A stretch of DNA of 52,787 bases from an uncultured Eubacteriales bacterium (GCA_934394585.1 CAKRQU010000012.1:1-52787); one strand, 5' to 3'; shown: positions 34,414 to 43,536, counted from the first letter of the stretch. A program made the numbers and translations. Notes: generated from the sequence alone by a model not told the origin.

Positions 34414-34451
34414 AAAACCGCACTGCGTCGCAGTGCGGTATTTTGCTTTTT
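34414..34451. terminator. Bidirectional terminator between the short gene and cotJC
   Basis: CCGCACTGCG and CGCAGTGCGG form a long stem with A and T tracts on either side, serving both converging genes. Confidence 0.88.
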
Positions 34452-35044
34452 TAGTCGAATGACGGATTGAAGGCGTAAAAATTTTTTGAATTCAGATTGT
34501 CCTGCGTGATGCGCAAAGCGTCGCCGAAACGCTGATAATGTACTATTTCGCGTTCGCGCAGATATTTTATCGGGTCGCGCACATCGGGATCGTCTACGAG
34601 GCGGAGAATATTGTCGTAAGTCACGCGGGCTTTTTGCTCGGCGGCGAGGTTTTCGTTCAGGTCGGCTATGGTATCGCCTTTTACGCCGATATATTTCATA
34701 TCAAAAGGCACGCCCGATGCCGCCTGCGGATAAACGCCCACGGTATGATCCACAAAATATGAGTCAAATCCGGCTTTCTTTATTTCTTCCACGGAAAGTC
34801 CGAGCGTGAGCTGATATATCATTGCCGAAATCATTTCGAGATGCGCCAGCTCTTCCGTACCCACATCGGTAAGTATGCCTATCACTTCGTTATAAGGCAT
34901 GGTATATCGCTGATTGAGATATCGCATGGAGGCGCCCAGTTCTCCGTCGGGTCCGCCGAGCTGACTGATGATTATTTTGGCGTAATTTGCATTCGGATTT
35001 TTTATTTTTACGGGGTATTGCAGTTTTTTATCATACATCCACAT
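34451..35044 (-). CDS. cotJC: Spore coat protein CotJC, manganese catalase family
   Basis: The 197-residue protein is a ferritin-fold manganese catalase-like protein. The family start MWMYDKKLQYPVKI and the segments LGGPDGELGASMRYL, TDVGTEELAHLEMIS (metal-binding Glu and His) and LREREIVHYQRFGDAL are diagnostic. CotJC is a sporulation coat component made in the mother cell and may protect against peroxide. It is the last gene of the cotJ operon, starting 3 bp after cotJB, with GGAGGG before the ATG. Confidence 0.95.
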   Translation of the reverse strand: MWMYDKKLQYPVKIKNPNANYAKIIISQLGGPDGELGASMRYLNQRYTMPYNEVIGILTDVGTEELAHLEMISAMIYQLTLGLSVEEIKKAGFDSYFVDHTVGVYPQAASGVPFDMKYIGVKGDTIADLNENLAAEQKARVTYDNILRLVDDPDVRDPIKYLREREIVHYQRFGDALRITQDNLNSKNFYAFNPSFD

Positions 35045-35047
35045 ATA

Positions 35048-35302
35048 TCAGTTGCCCTCCTTTTCCCATGGCCAAGGTCTGTTTATCCAATTCCAGTTTC
35101 CCGCGTCATTATTGCCGTATATGCCGAGCGGACCGTATTTCTGTTCGAATTCAGTTCTCAGTGCCGCCGCTGTATCGCGGTGCTTCTGATAAAAGGCGAG
35201 AGCCTTTTTGTTTTTCGGGTGTCCGTCGAGGTAGAGCACTGTTTCATAAACGGCAAAATCCTCTGCCTGTATACGGCGGAGCAGTTTTTCTCTTTCGTTC
35301 AT
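35048..35302 (-). CDS. cotJB: Spore coat protein CotJB
   Basis: The 84-residue protein matches CotJB in length and motifs: an N-terminal helix (EREKLLRRIQAEDFAVYE), then LYLDGHPKNKKALAFYQ and the C-terminal GPLGIYGNND followed by WNWINRPWPWE. It lies in the middle of the cotJ operon, touching cotJA and 3 bp from cotJC. It is needed with its partners for coat assembly. Confidence 0.95.
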   Translation of the reverse strand: MNEREKLLRRIQAEDFAVYETVLYLDGHPKNKKALAFYQKHRDTAAALRTEFEQKYGPLGIYGNNDAGNWNWINRPWPWEKEGN

Positions 35303-35563
35303 TTAAAAATTCCTCCTCCCGTAAAACGGTTTATCCAGCTCGCGGAATATTGTGCCGCGGGAAAGTCCTTCTTCCGGCTCATACAGCTCGCGGAATTTCT
35401 GATACGGAGAATATACCATAGCAAGACTTTTTCCCGCGAGGCAATCGTTTTCCGTATCCGTCATATCTTCATCCGGTATTGAAACGGCGGCGGGCATAGC
35501 CGCTCTTGCCATTCTGTTTTGAAATTCTATCAGACGGCGCGCCGCATTTCTTTGATAATCCAC
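35303..35563 (-). CDS. cotJA: Spore coat-associated protein CotJA
   Basis: The 86-residue protein has the CotJA C-terminus: LAMVYSPYQKFRELYEPEEG, then LSRGTIFRELDKPFYG. The N-terminal 40 residues are a variable, basic lead. The start codon is GTG, 7 nt after AAGGAG, and no ATG fits. The stop directly abuts the cotJB start codon. A CATAGAAT sequence about 60 bp upstream resembles a sigma-E -10 box, but the matching -35 is not at the standard distance. Confidence 0.88.
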   Translation of the reverse strand: MDYQRNAARRLIEFQNRMARAAMPAAVSIPDEDMTDTENDCLAGKSLAMVYSPYQKFRELYEPEEGLSRGTIFRELDKPFYGRRNF

Positions 35564-35661
35564 AAAAAAATCTCCTTACATTCTGATTTTTGAAAAAGCA
35601 TGATGCGCTTTGTTTTCATTCTATGCCGCGGCAAAAAATATGTCAAAATAAATCGAGTCGC

Positions 35662-35690
35662 TTGACAAACCGCTTTTGCGGTGATATGAT
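35662..35690 (+). promoter_or_regulatory. Promoter of the VanZ-like gene
   Basis: TTGACA at 35662-35667 and TATGAT at 35685-35690 with a 17-bp spacer. Confidence 0.82.
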
Positions 35691-35719
35691 GAATTTACCT
35701 GAAATTTACGGAGATATTT

Positions 35720-36196
35720 ATGAAAAAAATTATTTGGCGCACAGTGTTTTTCTTTTTGACTCTTTGCACCATGGCTATGATATTTTATTTTTCATCGGAA
35801 AACGGGGAAGAATCCGGTGCGGCTTCCGATGGAGTAACGGCTTTTTTCGTTCGCGTTTTTATGGGAAAAGAACTGAGCGAGCTCTCCGAAAAAACGCTCG
35901 CCGCGCTGTCGTTTGCCATAAGAAAACTGGCGCATTTTTCGGAATTTTTCCTGCTCGGCTTGTTTTCGGGCGGATTTATACGAACGTATAAAATAAAAAA
36001 GTGGCTTTATTTTGCCGTCCCGTCGGCATTTTGCCTTGCCTTGGCGGCTTTTGATGAATTTCACCAGCTTTTTGTTTCTGGCAGATGCGGCAGTGTCCGC
36101 GATGTGATGATAGATTTTGCCGGCGCGCTCACGGCGGGATTGATAATGACGATAGTTTGCCGTGCGATAAGGCGCGGAAAAGGCGACAAAGCATAA
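35720..36196 (+). CDS. VanZ-like membrane protein
   Basis: The 158-residue protein has four hydrophobic segments. The VanZ-family motifs are present: RKLAHFSEFFLLG (about residues 70-82) and DEFHQLFVSGRCGSVRDV (about residues 113-130), followed by GALTAG in the last membrane helix. VanZ proteins confer low-level glycopeptide (teicoplanin) tolerance in some hosts, but most chromosomal members have no known role. The gene is alone, with its own promoter, and is followed at once by repeat copy 4. No other van gene is present, so a resistance role should not be assumed. Confidence 0.88.
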   Translation: MKKIIWRTVFFFLTLCTMAMIFYFSSENGEESGAASDGVTAFFVRVFMGKELSELSEKTLAALSFAIRKLAHFSEFFLLGLFSGGFIRTYKIKKWLYFAVPSAFCLALAAFDEFHQLFVSGRCGSVRDVMIDFAGALTAGLIMTIVCRAIRRGKGDKA

Positions 36197-36235
36197 ATTA
36201 AAAGCATACGGGCGACTGCGGTCGCCCGTGACGGG

Positions 36236-36662
36236 GTCGCGCTTTTGAGTGACCAAAAGCGCGGCAAAAGTCATCAAAGGAAGGCTCCTCGCCCTCCTTT
36301 GCAAACTACCTCGCACCCCGTCGAGTCAGCCGCGGGAAGTAATGCGCGGCAAGTATGTGCTATATATAGCAAAGTAAAAAGCTTTTGTCTATCTCTCCGC
36401 GTATCATCAGCCATACCGCGCGTGCGAACACAGTATGCCGAAAAAAGCGAGCAGATTCGACGGGGTGGATGGCTCCCGCCATAGCTTTTGATACGCTTCC
36501 CACTGTAGGCTAAACTCCACCAAATCGAGCATGGCTTGATGGACATCGAGTCGGGGCGGCTAAAGCTTAAGTCAAAACAAACTAAATCCCGTGTTAAGCG
36601 TGGGTCTGAACCATACTTCCGGTTTAGTCTACGGTCGGACTGCCGGAGCAGTATGTTCGCAC
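36236..36662 (-). repeat. Interspersed structured element, copy 4 (427 bp, reverse)
   Basis: This is the reverse-strand copy of the element at 253-681. It ends with the GCGCTTTTG/CAAAAGCGC hairpin in the same form as copy 1. It keeps CACCCCGTCGA/TCGACGGGGTG, GCCGCG/CGCGGC, and the AAAGGAGGG/CCTTCCTTT stem with a G-T wobble as in copies 2 and 3. The AGTTTAGC stem is partly broken here. It lies between vanZ-like and ispH-rpsA, which converge. A GGGCGACTGCGGTCGCCC hairpin at 36210-36227 may terminate the vanZ-like gene. Confidence 0.8.
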
Positions 36663-36870
36663 GAGTCGCCGCGAGGCGACAGAAGGTGTTCAAAAGAGGA
36701 ATTGACACATACGCGCAGCGTGTGTGTCGGCGTCGCCGAGACAGGAGTTAATACTTTCCTCTTTTTGACTTTTGGTACTTTTCTTCATAGAAAAGTACAC
36801 TCTCGTTTCCTTCGTAAAGAAAAGTAACTTTTTGCGCTTTTATAAAAAGCGCCATGTTATCCGGCAAAAC
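36663..36870 (-). repeat. Left arm and flank of repeat copy 4
   Basis: No gene is supported. The AAAAGAGG/CCTCTTTT arm at 36692-36766 encloses the same GACACA/TGTGTC hairpin as copy 3. A GTACTTTT/AAAAGTAC palindrome at 36775-36798 matches the one at 167-190 beside copy 1. Confidence 0.6.
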
Positions 36871-36902
36871 AAAAAAATCCCGACATCGTCGGGATTTTTT
36901 TA
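36871..36902. terminator. Terminator of the ispH-rpsA gene
   Basis: AATCCCGAC and GTCGGGATT form the stem with long A and T tracts on both sides; it follows the stop of the leftward operon. Confidence 0.88.
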
Positions 36903-36914
36903 CTTTACATTTGC

Positions 36915-38924
36915 TTATTCAGCTGCTTCTGCAGCGGCTTCCTCTGCGGGAGCTTCCTCTGCTGCGTCTTCATCTTTTTCGAGAAGAGCGCGGATGGAAA
37001 GGCTTACATTGTGAGCTTCTTCATTGATGTCGATGATCTTTGCCTCAACTTCTTCGCCTTTTTTCAGGACATCGGAAGGATGAGCCAGCTTCTTATCGGC
37101 TATCTGGGAAATGTGGATAAGTCCGTCCACACCGGGAACGATCTGAGCAAAAGCACCGAAAGGTGTCATGGAAACGATAGTTACCTTTGCAACATCGCCC
37201 ACCTTGTAATTGTTCATGAAAATCGTCCAGGGGTTGGATTCTTCGGTCTTGTATCCGAGAGAAACTCTGCCTGTTTCGGGATCAAATGCCTTTACATAAA
37301 CGTCGATTTCCTGTCCGATGGAAACAACATCCTTCGGATTTGAAATTCTTGTCCATGAAAGCTCGGAATTATGTACCATTCCGTCCACTCCGCCGAGATC
37401 TACGAAAGCACCGTAGCTTGTGAGGCTCTTTACAACGCCGTTGTAATGCTTGCCTACTTCTACATTTGCCCAGAAAGCTTCCTTGGCTGCCTTGCGTTCC
37501 TCTCTCTGTACGGCTTTGATGGAGCCTACGGCGCGGCGGCGATCCTCTTTGATTTCGATTATTTTGAATTTCTGTGTCGTGCCGACGAGAACGGAAAGAT
37601 CTCCGTCACGTGCGACGCCTGTCTGCGATGCGGGAACGAAAATCTTCTGCGAAAGTGCGGATATAACTACGCCGCCCTTTACAGCTTCGATTACCTTTCC
37701 GGAAAGAACCTCGCCGTCTTCGAGAGCTTTTACTACGAGATTCCAGTTGTTTTTCGCGTCTACTTTCTTCTTGGAAAGAGTAGCTATACCGTCGACATCA
37801 CTTACTCTTACGGCTACGGCTTCTACCGTGTCGCCGACTTTGAAAAGGTCGGCAAGCTTTGCCTGCGGATCATCTGTAACGTTTGCAAGCGTAAGAACGC
37901 CTGTCACCTTACAGCCGAGATCCAGCTGCACTTCAGTAGCAGATACTGACGTAACTATACCCGTAACGGTGTCTCCTGTATTTAATGTTTTGAAAGATTC
38001 TTCAAGAAGCTGCGCGAAATTGTTTTGTTCGCTCATGGTTTTTTGTACCTCCTCTATTATATATCCGGGCGTACTCGCTCCGGCTGCAATTCCGATCCTG
38101 TCGGAATCATGCACTTTGCTAAGCGGAATATCGGCGGCACTTCCTATGAGAAATGTGCGCGCGCAGTTTTTTTTGCTTGTTTCATATAGCTTGCGCGTAT
38201 TTGCGCTGTTCGTGCTTCCGCAGACAAGAACAACGTCGCAATCGCGCGAAAGTTTTTCTGCTTCTTTTTGCCGATTTTCGGTAACCTTACATATTGTATC
38301 AAAAATAATCGGATTTGTACAGAGGTTTTTGATAAATTTTTGACATTTTTTATATTCGTCGAAATTTTGCGTGGTCTGCGCCATCATAATCAGGCGAAAA
38401 TCGCGGTATTTTCGGAGAAAATCAGCGCCTTTTTTGTCCGCAAGCTCCGCCTGCGACGAAAAAATCATAAAAGGGCATTTTATATGGCTCGCTATGCCGA
38501 GAACCTCGGGATGATCTTTATCTCCGAAAAGGAGTGCTGCCGTATTTTCACCCGATGTATTTTCATCTGCGATATCGTGTATTTTGCGCACATAAGGGCA
38601 GGTGTAATCGAATATACGGATATTTTCGTTTTCGCTTTCCGCGCGGCGCAGAAACGAGAGAAAATCAAAAGGAATGCCGTGCGCACGTATGGCAAATACC
38701 GTGGGGTTTGACGGATGCGAAGCGATGATATTTTCCGCTTCGGAGCGCGTCACGGCGCGCACGCCGCTTTCACCGAGCCTCCCCAGCACGTCGGTATTGT
38801 GTATCAGCTCGCCGATGGTGTAAACATCGGCATCCGGCTCATTTTCCGTGAGTGAAAAAACGCTGTCCACAGCTCTTTTCACGCCGAAACAAAAGCCTGC
38901 GTATTTTGCTACCTGCACCGTCAT
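36915..38924 (-). CDS. ispH: IspH (HMBPP reductase) fused to ribosomal protein S1 domains
   Basis: Residues 1-285 are IspH, the [4Fe-4S] enzyme of the last MEP-pathway step. The three cluster cysteines are in AGFCFGVKRA, FDYTCPYVRK and CGSTNSANTR. Residues 310-640 hold four S1 RNA-binding domains (for example GKHYNGVVKSLTSYGAFVDL and GDVAKVTIVSMTPFGAFAQI), followed by an acidic tail rich in alanine and glutamate. This fusion is well known in Clostridia, where it follows cmk and plsC, as here. At the junction GAGGAGGT (38047-38055) stands 10 nt before an in-frame ATG (38036), whose product would begin MSEQNNFAQLLEE, so a separate S1 protein may also be made. Confidence 0.95.
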   Translation of the reverse strand: MTVQVAKYAGFCFGVKRAVDSVFSLTENEPDADVYTIGELIHNTDVLGRLGESGVRAVTRSEAENIIASHPSNPTVFAIRAHGIPFDFLSFLRRAESENENIRIFDYTCPYVRKIHDIADENTSGENTAALLFGDKDHPEVLGIASHIKCPFMIFSSQAELADKKGADFLRKYRDFRLIMMAQTTQNFDEYKKCQKFIKNLCTNPIIFDTICKVTENRQKEAEKLSRDCDVVLVCGSTNSANTRKLYETSKKNCARTFLIGSAADIPLSKVHDSDRIGIAAGASTPGYIIEEVQKTMSEQNNFAQLLEESFKTLNTGDTVTGIVTSVSATEVQLDLGCKVTGVLTLANVTDDPQAKLADLFKVGDTVEAVAVRVSDVDGIATLSKKKVDAKNNWNLVVKALEDGEVLSGKVIEAVKGGVVISALSQKIFVPASQTGVARDGDLSVLVGTTQKFKIIEIKEDRRRAVGSIKAVQREERKAAKEAFWANVEVGKHYNGVVKSLTSYGAFVDLGGVDGMVHNSELSWTRISNPKDVVSIGQEIDVYVKAFDPETGRVSLGYKTEESNPWTIFMNNYKVGDVAKVTIVSMTPFGAFAQIVPGVDGLIHISQIADKKLAHPSDVLKKGEEVEAKIIDINEEAHNVSLSIRALLEKDEDAAEEAPAEEAAAEAAE
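38034..38055 (-). promoter_or_regulatory. Internal ribosome binding site and start codon at the IspH/S1 junction
   Basis: AGAGGAGGT lies inside the fused coding sequence 10 nt before ATG 38036, exactly where the S1 part begins. The codons used for this match (Glu-Glu-Val) lie in the linker. Confidence 0.5.
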
Positions 38925-39535
38925 TTCTTTTCACCGTCCGTTTTGTCGAGAGAAACGATTTTTTCGAATATCAGTTTTGACGCGCGATCCATTTCCACCG
39001 AGCCGCCGTGTTCAAAACCGAGCTCTTCAAAAGGAATGACATCGCCTATATAGACATCTATGCGGCGGAAAAGCTTTATTTTATAGTCCTTTGTTTTTAT
39101 CAGGATGGGGATGATGTTCGCTTTTGTGCGGTAGGATATAAGTCCCACGCCGCTTTTCGCGTCGGCGGGAGAAGGCTCTTTTCCGGGCATTCTCGTGCCC
39201 TGCGGGAAAATACCGAGCAATTTGCCTTCGTTTACCGCATTTATGGCTGCTTTTATCGCGGCTATGTCGGAAGCACCGCGGTGTATCGGTATGGTCAGTT
39301 TTTTTACTGTGCCGCCCAGCACGGGAATATCGGAGGTTTCCGCCTTTGCCATGTAGAAAACCTGCTTTTTCACGCACATTGCCGCGAGAAATATATCATG
39401 TATGGATATATGGTTTGCGCAGAGAATGTATTTTCCGTCAGTCGGATTTATCTTTTTCCCGTGTATTCTCAGCCGGTAAAATATTTTGTAATACAGAGGT
39501 GCGAGAATGTATAAAAGCCTGTAAATGAAGCTCAT
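38921..39535 (-). CDS. plsC: 1-acyl-sn-glycerol-3-phosphate acyltransferase
   Basis: The 204-residue protein is a PlsC-type acyltransferase. The catalytic HxxxxD motif is in CANHISIHDIF (about residues 35-45), and the substrate motif GIFPQGTRMPG lies near residue 115, with Gln in place of the usual Glu. An N-terminal hydrophobic helix anchors it to the membrane. It makes phosphatidic acid in phospholipid synthesis. The gene overlaps cmk upstream and ispH-rpsA downstream by 4 bp each. Confidence 0.93.
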   Translation of the reverse strand: MSFIYRLLYILAPLYYKIFYRLRIHGKKINPTDGKYILCANHISIHDIFLAAMCVKKQVFYMAKAETSDIPVLGGTVKKLTIPIHRGASDIAAIKAAINAVNEGKLLGIFPQGTRMPGKEPSPADAKSGVGLISYRTKANIIPILIKTKDYKIKLFRRIDVYIGDVIPFEELGFEHGGSVEMDRASKLIFEKIVSLDKTDGEKK

Positions 39536-40194
39536 TTTGTTTTCTCCTCTATTATGGAAAGCACATGCGCGAGAGTATCCTCGAATTTTCCCGAATTGTC
39601 GATGAATATCGCATCCGCGGCGGGAATAGCGGGAGCCACTTTTCTCGTGCTGTCGTTTTTGTCGCGCTCGCGTACAGCCGCGGCGACTTCTTCGAGAGTC
39701 ACATTCTGTCCCTTTTCGATAAGCTCTTCATAGCGGCGGCGGATGCGCGCCGTATCGGAAGCCGTCATGAAAAATTTCACATCGGCATTCGGCAGTATCA
39801 CCGTGCCGATATCTCTGCCGTCCATTATCACATTGTTTTCGCGCGCCATGTTTCTTTGCAGATCGAGAAGGAAAGCGCGCACTTCGGGTATCGCCGAAAC
39901 TTTGGAGGCGTATGATGATATTTCGTTTGTCCGTATCAGTCCGCCCACATCCTCGCCCGAAAGCAGAACTTTCTGCTCGCCGTTTTCGTATGCGAGTTTT
40001 ACATCCGCGCGGGGAAGCATGGCGATGATTTTTTCGCTGTCATCGGGAGAAACTCCCGCACGGCGCACGAAAAGTCCTATCGCGCGGTAGAGCGCCCCCG
40101 TATCCACATATATGTAGCCGAGCTTTTTTGCCAGCGCTTTTGCCAGCGTGGATTTCCCCGCGCCGGAGGGACCGTCTATAGCTATGTTTATCAT
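39532..40194 (-). CDS. cmk: Cytidylate kinase
   Basis: The 220-residue protein carries the P-loop GPSGAGKST (residues 8-16), the CMP-binding YVDTGALYRA and DGRDIGTVILPNADVKFF, and the lid-region arginines (ARIRRRYEEL). It phosphorylates CMP and dCMP. Its place before plsC and ispH-rpsA is the common clostridial order. It starts 17 bp after the flavoprotein gene with GAGGT before the ATG. Confidence 0.96.
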   Translation of the reverse strand: MINIAIDGPSGAGKSTLAKALAKKLGYIYVDTGALYRAIGLFVRRAGVSPDDSEKIIAMLPRADVKLAYENGEQKVLLSGEDVGGLIRTNEISSYASKVSAIPEVRAFLLDLQRNMARENNVIMDGRDIGTVILPNADVKFFMTASDTARIRRRYEELIEKGQNVTLEEVAAAVRERDKNDSTRKVAPAIPAADAIFIDNSGKFEDTLAHVLSIIEEKTK

Positions 40195-40210
40195 GATTTT
40201 ATACCTCGTT

Positions 40211-41458
40211 TTATTTTGAAGCGGCGAGCGCCGCCGTATACGCCGTGGAAAAAGCTATCTGTAAATTGAAACCGCCCGTATATGCGTCCACATCTATGAT
40301 TTCGCCCGCGAAATAAAGGTTTTTGCAGAGGCGCGAATGCATGGCGGAGGGTTCTATTTCCGCTGTCGCGACGCCGCCGCTCGTCACTATGGCTTCCTCT
40401 ATCGGGCGGAAACCGGAAATAACTATATCGAAATGCTTCAGTGCGGAAAGCAATGCGCGGCGCTGCTCCTTTGTGACGGAATTTACCTTCAGCGAAGGGG
40501 GAATACCGCATTTTTCTATTATCACCGGTATCATTTTCGACGGGAGCAGATCGCATAGCGCATTTGAGAGATCTTTGTTTTTGTATTTTTCGAAATCGCT
40601 CATTATGCGTTTGTCCAGCTTTGCCTCGTCGAGCGCCGGTTTCAGATCTATGCTCACGGTGAAAGCGCCGCGTACCATCGGTCTGGTATGTGCGGAAGCG
40701 GAAAGCACGGTGGGGCCGCTTATTCCGAAATGCGTGAAAAGCAGCTCGCCGAAATCGCGGTAAATCACTTTACCTTTTGCATTGTCGGTGACGGTGACGC
40801 CGACGTTTTTCAGCGCCAGCCCCTGCATTTTCGCGCATGCTCTGTCATCGCTGCAAAGCCCCACGAGAGAAGGCGTGAGCGCCGTGACGGTATGCCCCGC
40901 CTTTTTTGCGAAGGCATATCCGTCGCCCGTAGAACCGGTGAGCGGATACGAAGCGCCGCCCGTGGCGAGTATAACGCAGTCGAAATCGGTAAAATGCCGC
41001 TTTTCCGTGATTATTCCGGAAATGTATTTTTCGCCGTCCTTTTCGGCTACGGTAATGTCGGTCACTCTTTCGTTCATCACCGTTACGCCGAGTCGGCGCA
41101 TTTCGTTTTTCAGGGCGAGAACTATATCGGTCGCCTTGTCGGAAACGGGGAAAACCCTGTTTCCGCGCTCTGTTTTCAGCGGGATACCGAGAGTGTTTTC
41201 AAAAAAATTCTTTGTTTCGGCGCTGTCGAAACGGCGTATCGCGGAAAAGAGAAATTTCCCGTTTGTCGTTATATTCCGCATAAATTCATCTGGCGAGCAG
41301 TCGTTTGTCAGATTGCATCTGCCTTTTCCCGTGATGCCGAGCTTTTTGCCCAGCAGAGCGTTCCGCTCGAAAACGGTCACCCGCGCGCCGAAACCGGCAG
41401 CAAAGACGGCTGCGCTCATTCCCGCGGCGCCTGCGCCTATTATAGCAATTTTTCTCAT
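40211..41458 (-). CDS. HI0933/YhiN-type FAD-binding flavoprotein
   Basis: The 415-residue protein begins with the dinucleotide motif GAGAAGMSAAVFAAGFGARV and shows the family segments KGRCNLTND and LATGGASYPLTGSTGDGY and the C-terminal CAGEIIDV-type motif, here FAGEIIDVDAYTGGFNLQ. This family is annotated as aminoacetone oxidase-like or BaiN-like flavoprotein. The neighbours do not favour bile-acid work, and the gene is widespread next to cmk, so the substrate is left open. It overlaps the ABC-F gene by 4 bp. Confidence 0.9.
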   Translation of the reverse strand: MRKIAIIGAGAAGMSAAVFAAGFGARVTVFERNALLGKKLGITGKGRCNLTNDCSPDEFMRNITTNGKFLFSAIRRFDSAETKNFFENTLGIPLKTERGNRVFPVSDKATDIVLALKNEMRRLGVTVMNERVTDITVAEKDGEKYISGIITEKRHFTDFDCVILATGGASYPLTGSTGDGYAFAKKAGHTVTALTPSLVGLCSDDRACAKMQGLALKNVGVTVTDNAKGKVIYRDFGELLFTHFGISGPTVLSASAHTRPMVRGAFTVSIDLKPALDEAKLDKRIMSDFEKYKNKDLSNALCDLLPSKMIPVIIEKCGIPPSLKVNSVTKEQRRALLSALKHFDIVISGFRPIEEAIVTSGGVATAEIEPSAMHSRLCKNLYFAGEIIDVDAYTGGFNLQIAFSTAYTAALAASK

Positions 41459-43401
41459 TTATTTTCTTCGCTTTCTCTGTTTGCCGAAAGGAAATCCTCC
41501 GCTTCTGCCATTATATCGAAAGCGGCGTCTATTTTTTTATCTATTTCAGCCGTTTTTGCGGCTATTTCCGAAAGGCGGATGTAATCGGAAGCGGCTTCGG
41601 TTTCCGCTTCATGCTCCAGCGCCGCTTTTTCTGCTTCCAGAGCCTCTATCTCGCGCTCGGCGCGTTCCAGCTGCTTTTCTTTTTTGCGTATTTCGGCTGT
41701 CATGCGCTTTTTTTCGAGATATTTCGCTTTGCCGTCGGATTCCGTTTTTACTGCCGCCTGCACCTGCTCGGGCGCGATAGTCATGCGGCGGTATTCCGTA
41801 TATTCGTCATATCCGCCGTGGTAATCGAAAAATTTCCCGTCTGTCATATCGAAAATGCGAGTGGAGATTTTCTTTGCGAAATATCTGTCGTGCGAAACGG
41901 CTATCACCGTGCCGCTAAAACGCATTATCGCGTCCTCCAGTATTTCGCGCGAATTTATATCGAGATGGTTTGTCGGCTCGTCGAGTATCAGCAGATTTAT
42001 TTTGGAAAGCATCATTTTGCACAGCATCAGGCGCGCCTTTTCGCCGCCGGAAAGCTCGCATACCTGCTTGCCTATATCTTCGTCAAAGAAAAGAAACGCG
42101 GCGAGAGCGGAGCGTATTTCCGTGGCGCCGAGTTTTTCGTGCGCGCGGATTACTTCGTCGAGGACGGTGCTCTTTTCGTCGAGCGATTGCTGCTCCTGAT
42201 CATAATAGCCGAAAACCACATTCGCGCCGAATTCCAGTGTGCCCGCATCCTGTTCGCACATACCGCCGATTATTTTGGCGAGAGTGGATTTTCCGCATCC
42301 GTTGGGACCGACTATCAGAACGCGGTCGCGCTTTTTCACGGTGAAGGAAATATCGGAAAATATCTTTTTGTCGCCGTAGCTTTTTGCGAGATGCTCGGCA
42401 TAAAGCACATCGCCGCCGCTTTCACCCGCCTCGGAAAAGGAAAATTTTATATCCTTCGGCGCACTCTGCGGCGCATCTATTTTTTTCATGCGCGCGAGAG
42501 CTTTTTCTCTGCTTTCCGCGGCGATGATGTTTCTTTCTCTGTTCCAGCGGCGCTGCTGCTCTATAAAAGCCTCTATGCGCGCTATTTCGCGCTGCTGATT
42601 TTTGTAATGATGCTCCAGTATCTCGACATTTTTTGTTTTTTTCTCGGTAAATTCGGTATAGTTCCCGTTATAAAGCGTGGCGCGCGTATGTTCTATATCG
42701 AGAATTTTCGTAGCCACGCGATCGAGAAAATATCTGTCATGCGAGATGACGGCGAGCGTATGCGGGTATGCCCGCAGGCACTCCTCCAGCCAATAAAGCG
42801 TATTTGTATCGAGATGGTTTGTCGGCTCGTCCAGGAGAAGAATATCCGGCTCCGAAAGGAGGAGTCGCACGAGCGCCAGCCTCGTGCGCTCGCCGCCGGA
42901 GAGAGTTTTCACGCGAACATCGCGCCGCGACGCGTCGAAGCCGAATTTCGCGAGTGTGGCGGAAATTTTCGATTTGTATTCATAGCCGCCGTCCGCACGG
43001 AATTTTTCCTGCACCTGAGAATACCGCGCAAGAAGCTTTTCGTATGATGCATCATGCGGAAGGGAAGCGCGGCGTTCTATTTCGTCCGCCATGGCGGAAA
43101 TTTCGTTTTCGAGAGAAAGAAGCGCGGGAAAAGCGCCGAGCATTTCATCAAAAACACTAAGCTCGCTTTCGAGCATTTCATTTTGCGAAAGCATTCCCAC
43201 GGTAGCGCCCTTTGCCGTATAGACGCTTCCGGCGGAAGGTTTTGAAACGCCTGCGATTATTTTCATGAGCGAACTTTTTCCCGCGCCGTTTACGCCGACA
43301 ATGCCGAGTCTTTCGCCTTCGTTTACGGAAAAGCTTATTCCCGAAAGAATGACATCCGTCCCGAATTCGAGCAGAATATCGCTCACTCCGAAGCTTATCA
43401 T
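41455..43401 (-). CDS. ABC-F family ATPase
   Basis: The 648-residue soluble protein has two ATP-binding cassettes and no membrane segment. Walker A motifs are GVNGAGKSS (about residue 36) and GPNGCGKST (about residue 360). Signatures are LSGGERTR and LSGGEKAR, and both Walker B motifs read LDEPTNHLD. An arm and a basic linker lie between the cassettes, and a coiled coil rich in Glu, Lys and Ala forms the last 90 residues, as in the Uup/YdiF group. ABC-F proteins act on the ribosome; some give antibiotic protection, most act in translation. Nothing here proves resistance. GGGAGGTG precedes the ATG. It is the first gene of the leftward operon. Confidence 0.93.
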   Translation of the reverse strand: MISFGVSDILLEFGTDVILSGISFSVNEGERLGIVGVNGAGKSSLMKIIAGVSKPSAGSVYTAKGATVGMLSQNEMLESELSVFDEMLGAFPALLSLENEISAMADEIERRASLPHDASYEKLLARYSQVQEKFRADGGYEYKSKISATLAKFGFDASRRDVRVKTLSGGERTRLALVRLLLSEPDILLLDEPTNHLDTNTLYWLEECLRAYPHTLAVISHDRYFLDRVATKILDIEHTRATLYNGNYTEFTEKKTKNVEILEHHYKNQQREIARIEAFIEQQRRWNRERNIIAAESREKALARMKKIDAPQSAPKDIKFSFSEAGESGGDVLYAEHLAKSYGDKKIFSDISFTVKKRDRVLIVGPNGCGKSTLAKIIGGMCEQDAGTLEFGANVVFGYYDQEQQSLDEKSTVLDEVIRAHEKLGATEIRSALAAFLFFDEDIGKQVCELSGGEKARLMLCKMMLSKINLLILDEPTNHLDINSREILEDAIMRFSGTVIAVSHDRYFAKKISTRIFDMTDGKFFDYHGGYDEYTEYRRMTIAPEQVQAAVKTESDGKAKYLEKKRMTAEIRKKEKQLERAEREIEALEAEKAALEHEAETEAASDYIRLSEIAAKTAEIDKKIDAAFDIMAEAEDFLSANRESEENK

Positions 43402-43536
43402 ACGTTTTCACCTCCCGAAAGTCATAAATCTTATATATTATACTATAAAAGCATATATCTTGTCAAATGTTTATGGCAAAAAAACGTGAAATTCATATAA
43501 TGGACATAAAGAGAAATTTTTTATGGGAGAAATATC

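Noticed and set aside
35720..36196. Glycopeptide resistance cluster suggested by the VanZ-like gene
   Set aside because: No vanA/B ligase, vanH or vanX is present in the window; VanZ-like genes are common as lone chromosomal genes.
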